Positions 24,056 to 32,205 of a stretch of DNA of 64,000 nucleotides are shown piece by piece. The notes under the pieces are model-generated. The model made no database searches. It worked only from the letters and a program-made list of their open reading frames with translations, and was not told the DNA's origin. The DNA comes from Paenibacillus terrigena DSM 21567 (GTDB taxonomy: Bacteria > Bacillota > Bacilli > Paenibacillales > Paenibacillaceae): assembly GCF_000374845.1 (NCBI RefSeq), contig NZ_KB895415.1, positions 62,001 through 126,000 on the forward strand, in the 5' to 3' direction. A program made the position numbers and the translations under genes. How positions within the stretch are numbered: position 1 is the stretch's first letter; every line of letters starts with the position of its first letter.

Positions 24056-24559
24056 TTACGAGGACGAGGCAGGACTTTCTATCAGATTTTTCTCCATTTC
24101 AATCGCCACAATGTGCTGTCCCTCATGATTCAAGACGATTTTAGAACCGCAGGGTCTAAAGCCTAGCTTGCTATACAGAAGTAATGCTTTTGTATTCGTA
24201 TTGTGGCAGTAGAGCTTCATTCTCGTACAACCATGTTCATCCCTAGCTCTCTTCATCATGACGTCAACTAAAAAGGATGCGACAGCTTTCCCCCGATAGG
24301 CAGGTGAGACGAGCACATTTCCAAGCCAGCAGCAGTCTTCTTCCAGATCAAAATCATATAAGTTCGAATAAGCGATCGTCTTATCCTCAGAATCTACGAC
24401 AACCGTTGGGCTTCGGCGTTGTTCTATGACTTTCATCACTTGATCGGGGGTCCAAGGATAACGAGACTTAGGACTTGCGTAGAACGATTCAACCGTATTT
24501 TGTGGAAAGGTACATATGCGCGCAACATCTTTGTCCAGAAGATCTCTATGCGTGACCAT
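24056..24559 (-). CDS. GNAT-family acetyltransferase
   Basis: 167 aa. A GNAT core with GNVLVSPAYRGKAVASFLV (acetyl-CoA loop RGKAVA), then HNTNTKALLLYSKLGFRPCG and a last strand IVAIEMEKNL. Residues 1-50 hold an unusual stretch with FPQNTVESFYASPKSRYPW, seen in a GNAT group acting on unknown substrates. It lies 33 nt upstream of the DUF4269 gene, same strand, probably cotranscribed. Confidence 0.82.
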   Translation of the reverse strand: MVTHRDLLDKDVARICTFPQNTVESFYASPKSRYPWTPDQVMKVIEQRRSPTVVVDSEDKTIAYSNLYDFDLEEDCCWLGNVLVSPAYRGKAVASFLVDVMMKRARDEHGCTRMKLYCHNTNTKALLLYSKLGFRPCGSKIVLNHEGQHIVAIEMEKNLIESPASSS

Positions 24560-24617
24560 TTTTTAGTTCACCGCCCCTCGGCTTCCAAATCTCTCTAATA
24601 AAAAATTATCAACCAAC

Positions 24618-25376
24618 TCATTCGCGAAACAGTTCATCCAGCATCCGCTCTTTGTTATTCATGAACTGCTTCATAATGATAAAATGCTCCGTCTCTTCCA
24701 GCGTTGTCCGCTCAATCCCCTCCGGCGTCAAATTGTAGATCACGCTATCCGGATATGCCATGAGAATCGGGGAGTGCGTCGCAATGATAAATTGAGAGTT
24801 GGCTTGCACCAGCTCATGCATGCGGGACAACATCGACATCTGCCTAAGCGGCGACAACGCTGCCTCTGGCTCATCTAAGATATATAATCCGTACCCGCCA
24901 AAACGATGAATAAACGTCGCGAAGAACGATTCGCCGTGCGATTGCTCATGCAGCGATTTTCCGCCATATGAATCCTTTATGGGAGGAGCTGAAGCTTTTT
25001 GTTCATCCAACTCATCAATGTTCGTCGCCAAATTATAATAACTCTCTGCTCGGAAAAAGAAGCCATCACGCGGCCTACGCATCCCACGTACGGGGCGGAT
25101 ATATTCATACAAATTCGAATGGGTTGCACGGGTAGAGAACGTGAAGTTCAGCGTCCCCCCTTCGGGATTGAAGCCGAGCGCAACCGCAATCGCCTCCATT
25201 AAGGTGGATTTGCCCATGCCGTTCTCACCGACAATATACGTGACCTTCGGATGAAAAGGGAGCCCCTTCAGTCCCTTCAGCACAGGCAGGTTGAATGGAT
25301 AATGATCCATGGATGGCACACCTTGTCGATGAAATACAATATCTCTGAGATAAGCGTCTCGCGCAGAACTACGCAT
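24618..25376 (-). CDS. AAA-family ATPase of the ABC/RecF type (YhaR-like)
   Basis: 252 aa. Walker A GENGMGKS (50-57), a signature-like SHGESFF (about 147), Walker B YILDEPEAALSP (about 164) and the switch ATHSPIL. This is the compact AAA_23/AAA_15 form of the ABC-type ATPase fold (the OLD/Rad50 group) without membrane domain. Known relatives appear in repair, in anti-phage systems and as stand-alone proteins; none of the typical partner genes is present beside it, so the role is open. GGGGGAG lies about 4 nt before the ATG. Cytoplasmic. Confidence 0.85.
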   Translation of the reverse strand: MRSSARDAYLRDIVFHRQGVPSMDHYPFNLPVLKGLKGLPFHPKVTYIVGENGMGKSTLMEAIAVALGFNPEGGTLNFTFSTRATHSNLYEYIRPVRGMRRPRDGFFFRAESYYNLATNIDELDEQKASAPPIKDSYGGKSLHEQSHGESFFATFIHRFGGYGLYILDEPEAALSPLRQMSMLSRMHELVQANSQFIIATHSPILMAYPDSVIYNLTPEGIERTTLEETEHFIIMKQFMNNKERMLDELFRE

Positions 25377-25485
25377 CGGCTCCCCCTCCCTCTTGTTCCC
25401 TCTATCATATCACACTGAATTTTTCCCACAAAGTGATGCATGTGCATTGCGGGGGGACCCCGAACTTTTAACGTATAACCAAATG

Positions 25486-25513
25486 AAAAAAACCAAGCGC
25501 TGTCGCACTTGGT
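25486..25513 (-). terminator. Terminator of the kbl-tdh operon
   Basis: ACCAAGTGC-gaca-GCGCTTGGT (one G-T pair) and TTTTTTT on the minus strand, 15 nt after the kbl stop. Confidence 0.82.
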
Positions 25514-25527
25514 CTTTGGCATACCTA

Positions 25528-26706
25528 TTAAATTAATCCGAACTCGCGCCCTACACGCTCCAACACATCCGCCGCAAACTTCAAGTCTTCCTCCGTATGC
25601 TGCGCCGTTACGATCAGTCGCACGCGGCCTTTGTCCATCGCCACCGTTGGATAGACGATACCCTGCGCACATACGCCCTCCTCCAGCAATCGCTTCGAGA
25701 AGGCAAGCGCCCGCGCGGATTCCCCGACGATGATCGGGATAATCGGGGTCTCGCTATCTCCCGTATCAAATCCAAGCTGCTGCAGCTTCGTACGGAATCC
25801 ATTCGCATTTAGCCACAAGCGCTCGGTTAGCTCAGGCTCGCCTTGCAGCACCTCGATCGCCGCAATACAGCTGGCTGCGACAGACGGCGGCAGTGCCGTA
25901 CTGAACAGGAAGGCACGCGCACTATTAATCATATAATCCTTCGCGACTTGCGCCGTCGCAACGTAACCTCCTACAGCGCCAATCGCCTTCGACAAAGTTC
26001 CGATTTGGAAATGTACGCGCCCGTTCAGACCGAAGTGATCGGTCGATCCTTTGCCATGCTTCCCTAATACACCGCTCGCATGCGCATCATCCACATAGAC
26101 AAGCGCGCCGTAACGCTCCGCTAGTTCTACAATCGCAGGCAATGGTGCAATATCCCCATCCATACTGAATACGCCGTCGGTCACAACAACCTTTTGACGG
26201 AAGGATCCGCATTCTTTCAATACCGCTTCCAGCTGGTTCATATCTTTATGGGCAAAGATACGGCGACTTGCCTTCGTCAAACGAATACCATCAATAATGC
26301 TCGCATGATTGAGTTCATCGCTAATGACGACATCATCTGCACCAAGAATCGTTCCTAACACCCCTTGGTTCGTCGTAAATCCGGATTGAAAGACCAGCGC
26401 TGCTTCCGTTCCTTTGAAAGCCGCAAGCTTCTGCTCCAATTCATCATGTATCGCGAGCGTGCCCGTGATCGTGCGAACCGAGCCTGCGCCTACCCCATAC
26501 TTCTCCGTCGCCGCAATAGCAGCTTGTATTAATTTCGGATGATGTGTAAGTCCCAAATAATTGTTGGAAGACATCTGCAGCACGCGCTTGCCGCCCTGTA
26601 ATGTCATCCATGCGTCCGATCCATCCTCCCACACCGTCAATGGACGATAGCGCCCCGCTTCGTTCAAGCTCTGCAACTGCTGTGCAATCACTTCAAATCC
26701 GTTCAT
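25528..26706 (-). CDS. kbl: Glycine C-acetyltransferase (2-amino-3-ketobutyrate CoA ligase)
   Basis: 392 aa PLP enzyme of the alpha-oxoamine synthase family. The PLP lysine is in GTLSKAIGAVGGY (about 240); VYVDDAHASG is the Asp-x-His motif (about 212). It splits 2-amino-3-oxobutanoate with CoA into glycine and acetyl-CoA, the second step of threonine degradation. The upstream gene makes its substrate. The start MNGFEV was chosen since GAGGAGG lies about 9 nt upstream. Related enzymes (BioF, 8-amino-7-oxononanoate synthase) are similar, but the tdh neighbour settles the call. Confidence 0.93.
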   Translation of the reverse strand: MNGFEVIAQQLQSLNEAGRYRPLTVWEDGSDAWMTLQGGKRVLQMSSNNYLGLTHHPKLIQAAIAATEKYGVGAGSVRTITGTLAIHDELEQKLAAFKGTEAALVFQSGFTTNQGVLGTILGADDVVISDELNHASIIDGIRLTKASRRIFAHKDMNQLEAVLKECGSFRQKVVVTDGVFSMDGDIAPLPAIVELAERYGALVYVDDAHASGVLGKHGKGSTDHFGLNGRVHFQIGTLSKAIGAVGGYVATAQVAKDYMINSARAFLFSTALPPSVAASCIAAIEVLQGEPELTERLWLNANGFRTKLQQLGFDTGDSETPIIPIIVGESARALAFSKRLLEEGVCAQGIVYPTVAMDKGRVRLIVTAQHTEEDLKFAADVLERVGREFGLI

Positions 26707-26745
26707 CTGAAGTACCTCCTCATTTATGTTCAAATATGCAGCGTC

Positions 26746-27801
26746 TTACAATTCAGGATCATGCTTGAATACAATTTTCCCGCATTTGCCAGACATCATC
26801 AATTCAAATGCCTCTTCATATTGGTCGAGTGTAAAGTAATGTGTGATAAGCGGCTTCAAATCAATGCGTCCGCACTCCAGCAAGCCTTTGACCTGATACC
26901 ATGTATCATACATCCGACGGCCTGTGATGCCATGCACCTGCAGCCCCTTAAATATAATATCCTCTGCCAAGTCAATGGACACTTCTCTCGTAGGAATTCC
27001 TAACAGAGATACACGTGCCGCAGGTGAAGCCGCTTTCAGAGCATCCCGAATCGCCTGCGGATGACCTGACATCTCCAGAATCACCTCGACTCCTTCGCCG
27101 TGCGTCGCTTCCATAATCGCCTCAATTGATGATGCTTCACTGCTATTAACAATCACATCCGCACCCATCGTCTTGGCCATTTCCAAGCGGTACGGATTAA
27201 TATCTACAGCAATAATCGTACCACTGCCGCACGCTTTTGCAACAGCAACCGCCATGAGCCCAATCGGCCCTACGCCGATAATCGCCACACTCTTCCCTAC
27301 AATATCACCGCTAAGGACCGTCTGTACGGCATTACCCAGTGGATCTTGCAGACATGCAATCTCATAAGGCAGCTTTGGATCATTATGAATAATGTTGCTT
27401 GCACGCACGATCGCGTATTCCGCGAAGCAGCCTGGAATCGTAATCCCGAAACTCTTCGTATGCTTACATACATGCGCATTTCCGGTGCGACATGCCTTAC
27501 AGAGACCGCATACCACATGCCCCTCACCCGATACGTAATCTCCGATTTTCACATTCGTGACTTCTTCCCCAACCGCTTCCACGATCCCAGCGAATTCATG
27601 CCCGAATACGTTCGGCGTTACAACCGTTTTCGATGCCCATTCATCCCATTTGTAAATGTGGACGTCTGTCCCACAGATGGACGATGTCTTAACACGAACA
27701 AGTACATCATGGGGGCCACAGGTAGGAATAGGTACTTCTTTATACACGGCACCGGGCTTTCGCTCATCTTTTACTAACCCCATCATATTTCCGCTCAACA
27801 T
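26746..27801 (-). CDS. tdh: L-threonine 3-dehydrogenase
   Basis: 351 aa zinc medium-chain dehydrogenase. It oxidises threonine to 2-amino-3-oxobutanoate using NAD. Catalytic zinc ligands: SSICGTDVH (about 32-40) and GHEFAG. Structural zinc: CGLCKACRTGNAHVC. NAD site: IIGVGPIGLMA. The ATG of MLSGNMMG is preceded by GAGAGGGG at 7 nt. It is 39 nt from kbl (same strand), so the two form an operon for threonine use, divergent from an XRE-cupin regulator that is likely its controller. Confidence 0.94.
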   Translation of the reverse strand: MLSGNMMGLVKDERKPGAVYKEVPIPTCGPHDVLVRVKTSSICGTDVHIYKWDEWASKTVVTPNVFGHEFAGIVEAVGEEVTNVKIGDYVSGEGHVVCGLCKACRTGNAHVCKHTKSFGITIPGCFAEYAIVRASNIIHNDPKLPYEIACLQDPLGNAVQTVLSGDIVGKSVAIIGVGPIGLMAVAVAKACGSGTIIAVDINPYRLEMAKTMGADVIVNSSEASSIEAIMEATHGEGVEVILEMSGHPQAIRDALKAASPAARVSLLGIPTREVSIDLAEDIIFKGLQVHGITGRRMYDTWYQVKGLLECGRIDLKPLITHYFTLDQYEEAFELMMSGKCGKIVFKHDPEL

Positions 27802-27995
27802 TTGATTGCCCCTCTCCATCTTTTCTCATAAAATAGAGTAAATACGGCTTCACCGATTCATCCTATATTCATCAACTTCAATCTTCCTTTGTATAATATA
27901 TTACACATTTGTGCGTTATTTTGCACTATAATTTTTGCATGTATTTGGATGATTTTTTTTTTAAGTTCGTGTGAAGAAGCTGAGAGGAGACAACC

Positions 27996-28565
27996 ATGCA
28001 GGAACAAATTCACCAGAAAATCGGTAAGAACTTACAAGATATACGCAAATCACGAAAGCTTAGCCTGGATGCCGTTGCTGAATTAAGCGGGGTCAGCAAG
28101 GGAATGCTCGGACAGATTGAACGCGGGGAGACCAACCCAACGATTTCGATTCTATGGAAAATTGTCAACGGCCTTCGCATCTCCTTCGCCACCTTGATGG
28201 AGGACTCCACGCCCCAGGTCACCCTGGTGAAAATGGAGGATACGACACCACTCGTGGAAGAAGACGGCGCGTATCGTGCCTATCCGATCTTCCCTTTTGA
28301 GCAAGACCGCGGATTTGAAGTCTACAATGTCGTCATTGAACCTGGCAACTCGCATACGTCCGAAGCTCACTATGAGGGCGTTGAGGAGTTCATTATGGTG
28401 ATGGAAGGCGAACTGCGCGTTGAAGTTGGGGGCGAGACGTATACCTTGAAGCCAAGCCTGGCCATTCGATTCGCTGCGGACCAGCCGCATACGTATTATA
28501 ACGATACCGATAAGGCGATTCGTTATACGACGCTGATTCACTATCCATCGTCGAATAGAAGATAG
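27996..28565 (+). CDS. XRE-family regulator with C-terminal cupin
   Basis: 189 aa. N-terminal HTH (about 8-62: IRKSRKLSLDAVAELSGVSKGMLGQIE split at 20) and a cupin_2 barrel (about 105-180: FEVYNVVIEPGNSHTSEAHYEGVEEFIMVMEGEL in parts). The cupin has the His and Glu residues of a metal or ligand site (EAHYEGVEEF). This type commonly senses a small metabolite to control amino-acid genes. It faces tdh-kbl across about 195 bp, which makes threonine or a breakdown product the likely ligand (inference). GAGAGGAG precedes the ATG. A terminator follows. Confidence 0.88.
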   Translation: MQEQIHQKIGKNLQDIRKSRKLSLDAVAELSGVSKGMLGQIERGETNPTISILWKIVNGLRISFATLMEDSTPQVTLVKMEDTTPLVEEDGAYRAYPIFPFEQDRGFEVYNVVIEPGNSHTSEAHYEGVEEFIMVMEGELRVEVGGETYTLKPSLAIRFAADQPHTYYNDTDKAIRYTTLIHYPSSNRR

Positions 28566-28584
28566 CGTGAGATATACATACAAG

Positions 28585-28620
28585 AAAGGAGCAACCTTTA
28601 TAACAAGGTCGCTCCTTTTT
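28585..28620 (+). terminator. Terminator of the XRE-cupin gene
   Basis: AAAGGAGCAACCTT pairs with AAGGTCGCTCCTTT (one mismatch) and runs into TTTTT. Confidence 0.85.
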
Positions 28621-28793
28621 CTATCGCATACAGTCTGAATACGAATCCTCACACTCTCCCCGCTCCCTTAAACTTTTCACGAGCAGATCAATATATCGTC
28701 CGAGCCTCATGCTGATCTCCGCACAAGGGAGCAATAATATTAAGTCTTGTCCTATCTCCCAACACCTGATTTCTTATATACCTTTGTTTAGGA

Positions 28794-28846
28794 CAAAAAG
28801 CCAGAACTTCATTTGTTGGTATATTGACCAATTGAAGACTGGCTTA
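28794..28846 (-). terminator. Terminator of the Hsp20 gene
   Basis: On the minus strand AAGCCAGTCTTCA pairs with TGAAGTTCTGGCTT, with an inner TTGGT / ACCAA pair, then TTTTG. About 45 nt after the stop at 28890. The 324-base gap 28566-28889 holds this and the previous terminator; the middle (28640-28790) shows nothing I can name. Confidence 0.72.
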
Positions 28847-28889
28847 CATTTTGAATATAAAGAGTCTTATTGAACTCAAATGGTACCTT

Positions 28890-29333
28890 TTATTCATAAC
28901 TAATATACACATCATGAAATTTCTGGTCATCGATATTTTTTCTTACCTTGATTTGCAAGATGCCGTCTTTGAATTTAGCTCTGCTTTCTCGAAACTTTAC
29001 GATTTCTGGGAGTTTAATGACATGATGCTGATTTTCCGGAAGTCCATCAATCATGATCTGGTTAGGACTTACGGATAACTGTAAATCCCTAATATTAACG
29101 TTTTGGGGAATGGCGACTTTGATAAATACAAAATTATGAGTTTGAAATATATCGTGTTTTAACAAGTTGTTTTTTTTAGCTGTTGTAGGGATATTTTTCA
29201 ATATACCTTGTACATAATTTTCAACCCAATTTTGCGAAGGCATTCCATTTTCCATTTCCATGGAAGGTAATTTCCCACCAAAAAACTCATCAAAATTTTT
29301 CCAATCAAACGTATCTCTCGGTGTTTTTCTCAC
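28890..29333 (-). CDS. Hsp20/alpha-crystallin-like protein near gerP
   Basis: 147 aa. The C-terminal 90 residues form an alpha-crystallin-like beta sandwich: FVFIKVAIPQNVNIRDLQLSV, QIMIDGLPENQHHVIKLP and FKDGILQIKVRK (the conserved DGxLxI core). The N-terminal part is polar and lacks the usual IXI tail. Small heat-shock-like proteins occur in spore coats (CotM/CotP type), and its place divergent to gerP suggests a coat or spore role (inference). Start: GTG at 29333 with AGAGAGG 8 nt upstream; the first GTG (29342) overlaps that site. Confidence 0.78.
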   Translation of the reverse strand: MRKTPRDTFDWKNFDEFFGGKLPSMEMENGMPSQNWVENYVQGILKNIPTTAKKNNLLKHDIFQTHNFVFIKVAIPQNVNIRDLQLSVSPNQIMIDGLPENQHHVIKLPEIVKFRESRAKFKDGILQIKVRKNIDDQKFHDVYISYE

Positions 29334-29476
29334 CTTTGTCACCTCTCTAATCGATATTTTCTATATTGTATGTAAGTTGAGTCTTTAGGTGTTCACCCAT
29401 TGTTGCAGTAACAAATAGGCATTTGCCGCATATGTTGTATAATCCGGAATAAACCGTGGAATGAAGGTGGTATCGT

Positions 29477-29674
29477 ATGAATCTTGTTGTCCACCAGAGT
29501 ATTACAATTCAAAACTTAACTGTGAATTCGATATCAAATTCTTCCATATTGCAGATTGGCAGTACTGGTGTTATGAATCCACTATCAAATTCGTACAACA
29601 CAAGTGGTTCTCCTCCGGCCGCGGAGAGTCAATCTGAAGAACCTTTAGTCCCTTTGCCACCTCCAGGTTATTAG
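29477..29674 (+). CDS. gerPB: Spore germination protein GerPB
   Basis: 65 aa. Starts with VHQSITIQNLTVNSISNSSIL, QIGSTG, then a low-complexity end rich in Pro and Gly (PLPPPGY). This matches the short GerPB form in the GerP coat operon, whose products let germinants pass the spore coat to the inner-membrane receptors. It is the first gene of the operon here; no GerPA-like gene precedes it. AAGGTGG is about 7 nt before the ATG. The region upstream has a possible mother-cell -10 (CATATGTTG), not tested. Confidence 0.85.
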   Translation: MNLVVHQSITIQNLTVNSISNSSILQIGSTGVMNPLSNSYNTSGSPPAAESQSEEPLVPLPPPGY

Positions 29675-29700
29675 CAAATATTTTTTAGGAGGAACTAGCC

Positions 29701-30333
29701 ATGAATCAAGCTTCAAATAATTGGAGCGATTATTTTCGTCAACTTCATACTTATATCAACTGGCAAACAGATCAGATAAATAAATTGGAAACAAACCTCG
29801 AACAATTAAAAAAAGAATTGACAGAGACCAGAAATCAAAAGCAAATTTCAATAGATAAAATCGAGTATCGATTTGATATGCTAAAAGTAGAAAATTTAAG
29901 CGGGACACTAGTAATCGGGGTAACTCCAGATGGAGTCAAATCAATGGATGAAATGGAAAAAAACGGTTTGAATTGGGTGCAAAGTTCTAAGGATAAACAA
30001 TCCGACCTTTATGATTCCACATCTAAAATGATGGACCAGTATCTAAAAAATCAAGTTCCGGATACAATTGATTCCTTTACGAAAACACACCAAGTACATG
30101 TGGATCAAGAGTATCGACAACTCATGGTAAGTGATTTAAAAAAACAAGTACATGACAGAATTCATCATTATATCAACCAAATGGATAAAGAAACAGCTAA
30201 GGATGCGTCAATTGCTAGACAATATATATTGGATCATGTGAAAAGAGACATTCAAATGGCGATTGAACAGCATATCACAACGATTCAAACTGATCCGAAG
30301 GGAGCTCAGCATCATGCAAATGACAGTCATTAA
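29701..30333 (+). CDS. gerPC: Spore germination protein GerPC
   Basis: 210 aa. An N-terminal coiled coil (about 20-50, QTDQINKLETNLEQLKKELTE) is followed by a conserved middle (KIEYRFDMLKVENLSGTL, IGVTPDG) and an amphipathic helical C-terminal half. GerPC is the largest GerP protein and the only one with a coiled coil. Ribosome site AGGAGG 7 nt before the ATG. Its 3' end overlaps the start of gerPD. Confidence 0.9.
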   Translation: MNQASNNWSDYFRQLHTYINWQTDQINKLETNLEQLKKELTETRNQKQISIDKIEYRFDMLKVENLSGTLVIGVTPDGVKSMDEMEKNGLNWVQSSKDKQSDLYDSTSKMMDQYLKNQVPDTIDSFTKTHQVHVDQEYRQLMVSDLKKQVHDRIHHYINQMDKETAKDASIARQYILDHVKRDIQMAIEQHITTIQTDPKGAQHHANDSH

Positions 30334-30490
30334 TAAAGAAATCAATGTAATTTCAATCCGTGTGACGAGTGTGTCCACGTCTTCTGTATTGATGGTCGGC
30401 GATACTGAAGTGATTAAATGTTCATCTATTACGGATACTCCCCCAGAGTCGTTAGTCCCCACTCCAGCGGCTCCGTTACCATCAAGATGA
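30314..30490 (+). CDS. gerPD: Spore germination protein GerPD
   Basis: 58 aa. Runs NKEINVISIRVTSVSTSSVL, MVGDTEVIKCSSITDTPPES, ending LPSR. This is the GerPD pattern (VxSIxxxxVSTSSVxxxGD and a Pro-rich tail). Begins inside the end of gerPC with GGGAG about 9 nt upstream; a second in-frame ATG is 6 nt later. Confidence 0.85.
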   Translation: MQMTVINKEINVISIRVTSVSTSSVLMVGDTEVIKCSSITDTPPESLVPTPAAPLPSR

Positions 30491-30494
30491 TAAA

Positions 30495-30860
30495 ATGACC
30501 AGAATTTCATTCGTTCCTTGGCTACAGGTTGAAAGCATTTCGGCGAGTGCCATTCTAATTGTAGGAGATGCACAAAGGCTGACACCTGATTCAAAAGCTC
30601 TCGTCTTTCAAAAAGAGATATCTAATTATCTTGGAACAGAAGGGGATTTTAACGAGTATCCAATTTTCTCAAAAGAAATTCCAGAACCGACAGCACTGAC
30701 CCCTGTACAGATGAATATTGTTAACGAATCGAAATTCATAAAAGTAAGGGGGATAGAAATAAAAGGAGTGGATACTTCTTCCATTATTCAAATTGGTTCA
30801 AACTGCTTAATTGAAAGTGAATCGAGGTTCAAACAGATACGACAGGTACTGAGGAAATAA
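30495..30860 (+). CDS. gerPE: Spore germination protein GerPE
   Basis: 121 aa. Two GerP-like repeats: VESISASAILIVGD near the start (about 14-27), and EIKGVDTSSIIQIGSN near the end. The middle part (EGDFNEYPIFSKEIPEP) links them. GerPE is the usual fifth member. It starts 4 nt after the gerPD stop with only a weak ribosome site, so translation is probably coupled. Confidence 0.86.
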   Translation: MTRISFVPWLQVESISASAILIVGDAQRLTPDSKALVFQKEISNYLGTEGDFNEYPIFSKEIPEPTALTPVQMNIVNESKFIKVRGIEIKGVDTSSIIQIGSNCLIESESRFKQIRQVLRK

Positions 30861-30956
30861 CTTTAGATATTCATCTTGCCTATAAGAAATGTGTCACTTA
30901 GGCGAATGACGGCATAAGATGCATTATCTTGCTTGCCAATAGAGGTGGTATTACGT

Positions 30957-31193
30957 ATGCCTTCCATAGTTGGAAATATAAAAATCATAAGCGTAGGATC
31001 ATCTGGAATTGTGCATATTGGCGATGCAATACAATTATCACCAGAAAGTACCAGCAAATCCTATGCCGGCTCAGGGTCGTTTAATACAGGCGATTTCATG
31101 ACGAACAACAATGCTGTCAGCGCTACAAATACCTGGGATTCTGATGTGAACGATTCGAATCAATCGACATTTGGTAATAAGGGAATCGTATAA
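30957..31193 (+). CDS. gerPF: Spore germination protein GerPF (GerPA/PF family)
   Basis: 78 aa. The whole protein matches the GerPA/GerPF family: PSIVGNIKIISVGSSGIVHIGD, then SPESTSKSYAGSGSFNTGDF and the end NTWDSDVNDSNQS. Position at the end of the operon supports gerPF. Ribosome site AGAGGTGG 7 nt before the ATG. No GerPA copy is present at the operon head; this one may cover both roles (inference). Confidence 0.88.
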   Translation: MPSIVGNIKIISVGSSGIVHIGDAIQLSPESTSKSYAGSGSFNTGDFMTNNNAVSATNTWDSDVNDSNQSTFGNKGIV

Positions 31194-31200
31194 TTCACAT

Positions 31201-31332
31201 ATGCCCCCCAATTTTCATTGACCGCTCCGACGCTTGACCCGCCTTCGTGGCAGACGATGCCCGCATGATTGCAGCACTGCCATATCGTTCCTTAATACGA
31301 TCCGTCGCTCGATCGAGCGCCTGCATCCGTTC
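31201..31332 (-). pseudogene. Duplicated 3' end of dinB (fragment)
   Basis: 132 bp that repeat 32694-32825, the last part of the intact Y-family polymerase gene, with about three differences. In the minus frame it still reads RMQALDRATDRIKERYG and ends at GGHM-stop, so it is a silent remnant. It lies directly after gerPF, 8 bp from its stop. Confidence 0.82.
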
Positions 31333-31346
31333 CCCTTTGTAAAGGA

Positions 31347-31431
31347 CATTCAAAAAAAGTCTAGGCAGATTGAAGAAGATGATCTCTGTATTGAACAGGG
31401 GTCATCTTTTTTAAATTCCTGATACCTGTAG
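31347..31431 (+). terminator. Terminator block, copy 1 (duplicated)
   Basis: Hairpin AAGATGA...TCATCTT followed by TTTTTT (about 31374-31412), with flanks CATTCAAAAAAAGTCTAGGC and GATACCTGTA. Almost the same as 32068-32161. The gap 31433-31560 holds a weak promoter-like pair (TTGGAA 31497, TAGACT 31520) for the lipoprotein. Confidence 0.68.
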
Positions 31432-31559
31432 TGGCGATAACGATCTCCTCATTACGCGCATGGACGATGATCGTCACTATTGGAATTTTTTACATGTTGG
31501 AATTTGGTAGAAAACGGATTAGACTATGGTGATGATTACAGAATAAAAGGAGAATTCAA

Positions 31560-32057
31560 ATGCGTAACAAATTCACGACCGTATTCATTCTAGTCATTCT
31601 TATTCTATCCGTTGTAGCCTGCTCTACACCGGCCAAAGAAGCCGATCCGATGGACAAGCAGATTGCCTATAACGATGCTAGTGTTGCGGTAGATAAAGTC
31701 AAAATATTATTCCACAAAAAAACCGCAGCAGACGGCACGCCGATCTTAGATCCGGCAACAGGCGGACGAGATAAGGCGAAAGAACTGCTGCTTGGATACT
31801 TCGATGCACCGCTCGTCGATAAAATCATGGCCCATTATGTTACAGACCAGACGGTAGACGACAACGTGGTCTTGAACAAAGGAGAAGACGGCGCTGCGGT
31901 TCCATTCTTCAACCCTTCTATAATCGATACGACGTTCGATGCCGTGAAAGTGGAAGGCAGTAAAGAAGAATTTAAAATTACAACACCGGAGAACAAGATC
32001 TATACCCTGAAATGGCAAGAGGACAAAGGAAGATATATTGTAACTAATTATGAGTAA
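31560..32057 (+). CDS. Hypothetical lipoprotein
   Basis: 165 aa. Signal peptide with lipobox LSVVAC (Cys at about 21), so exported and membrane anchored. Two small parts follow: a helical one (about 35-100) and a beta-rich end (KEEFKITTPENKIYTLKWQ), typical of small cell-surface proteins. No family recognised. AAAAGGAG precedes the ATG. It lies between two copies of a terminator block and two copies of the dinB tail, so it sits inside a duplication. Confidence 0.72.
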   Translation: MRNKFTTVFILVILILSVVACSTPAKEADPMDKQIAYNDASVAVDKVKILFHKKTAADGTPILDPATGGRDKAKELLLGYFDAPLVDKIMAHYVTDQTVDDNVVLNKGEDGAAVPFFNPSIIDTTFDAVKVEGSKEEFKITTPENKIYTLKWQEDKGRYIVTNYE

Positions 32058-32067
32058 TTTCCCGTGT

Positions 32068-32161
32068 CATTCAAAAAAAGTCTAGGCAGATTGAAGAAGA
32101 TGATCTCTGTATTGCGTATTGAACAGGGATCATCTTTTTTTTAATTCCATTGATACCTGTA
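32068..32161 (+). terminator. Terminator block, copy 2 (duplicated)
   Basis: Ends the lipoprotein gene: the same hairpin AAGATGA / TCATCTT as copy 1 with a longer T run, plus a 9-base internal insertion (GCGTATTGA). Together with copy 1 it forms direct repeats around the lipoprotein. Confidence 0.75.
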
Positions 32162-32205
32162 ACAGTTGTAGTAGGTCATGCAAATAACTCATTCATTTTT
32201 TATTA

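Noticed and set aside
28152-28652. 166-aa minus-strand frame
   Set aside because: Shadow of the XRE-cupin regulator gene, which has a clear ribosome site and domain matches.
31234-31422. 62-aa plus-strand frame after gerPF
   Set aside because: Antisense to the duplicated dinB tail and to the terminator block; no ribosome site.
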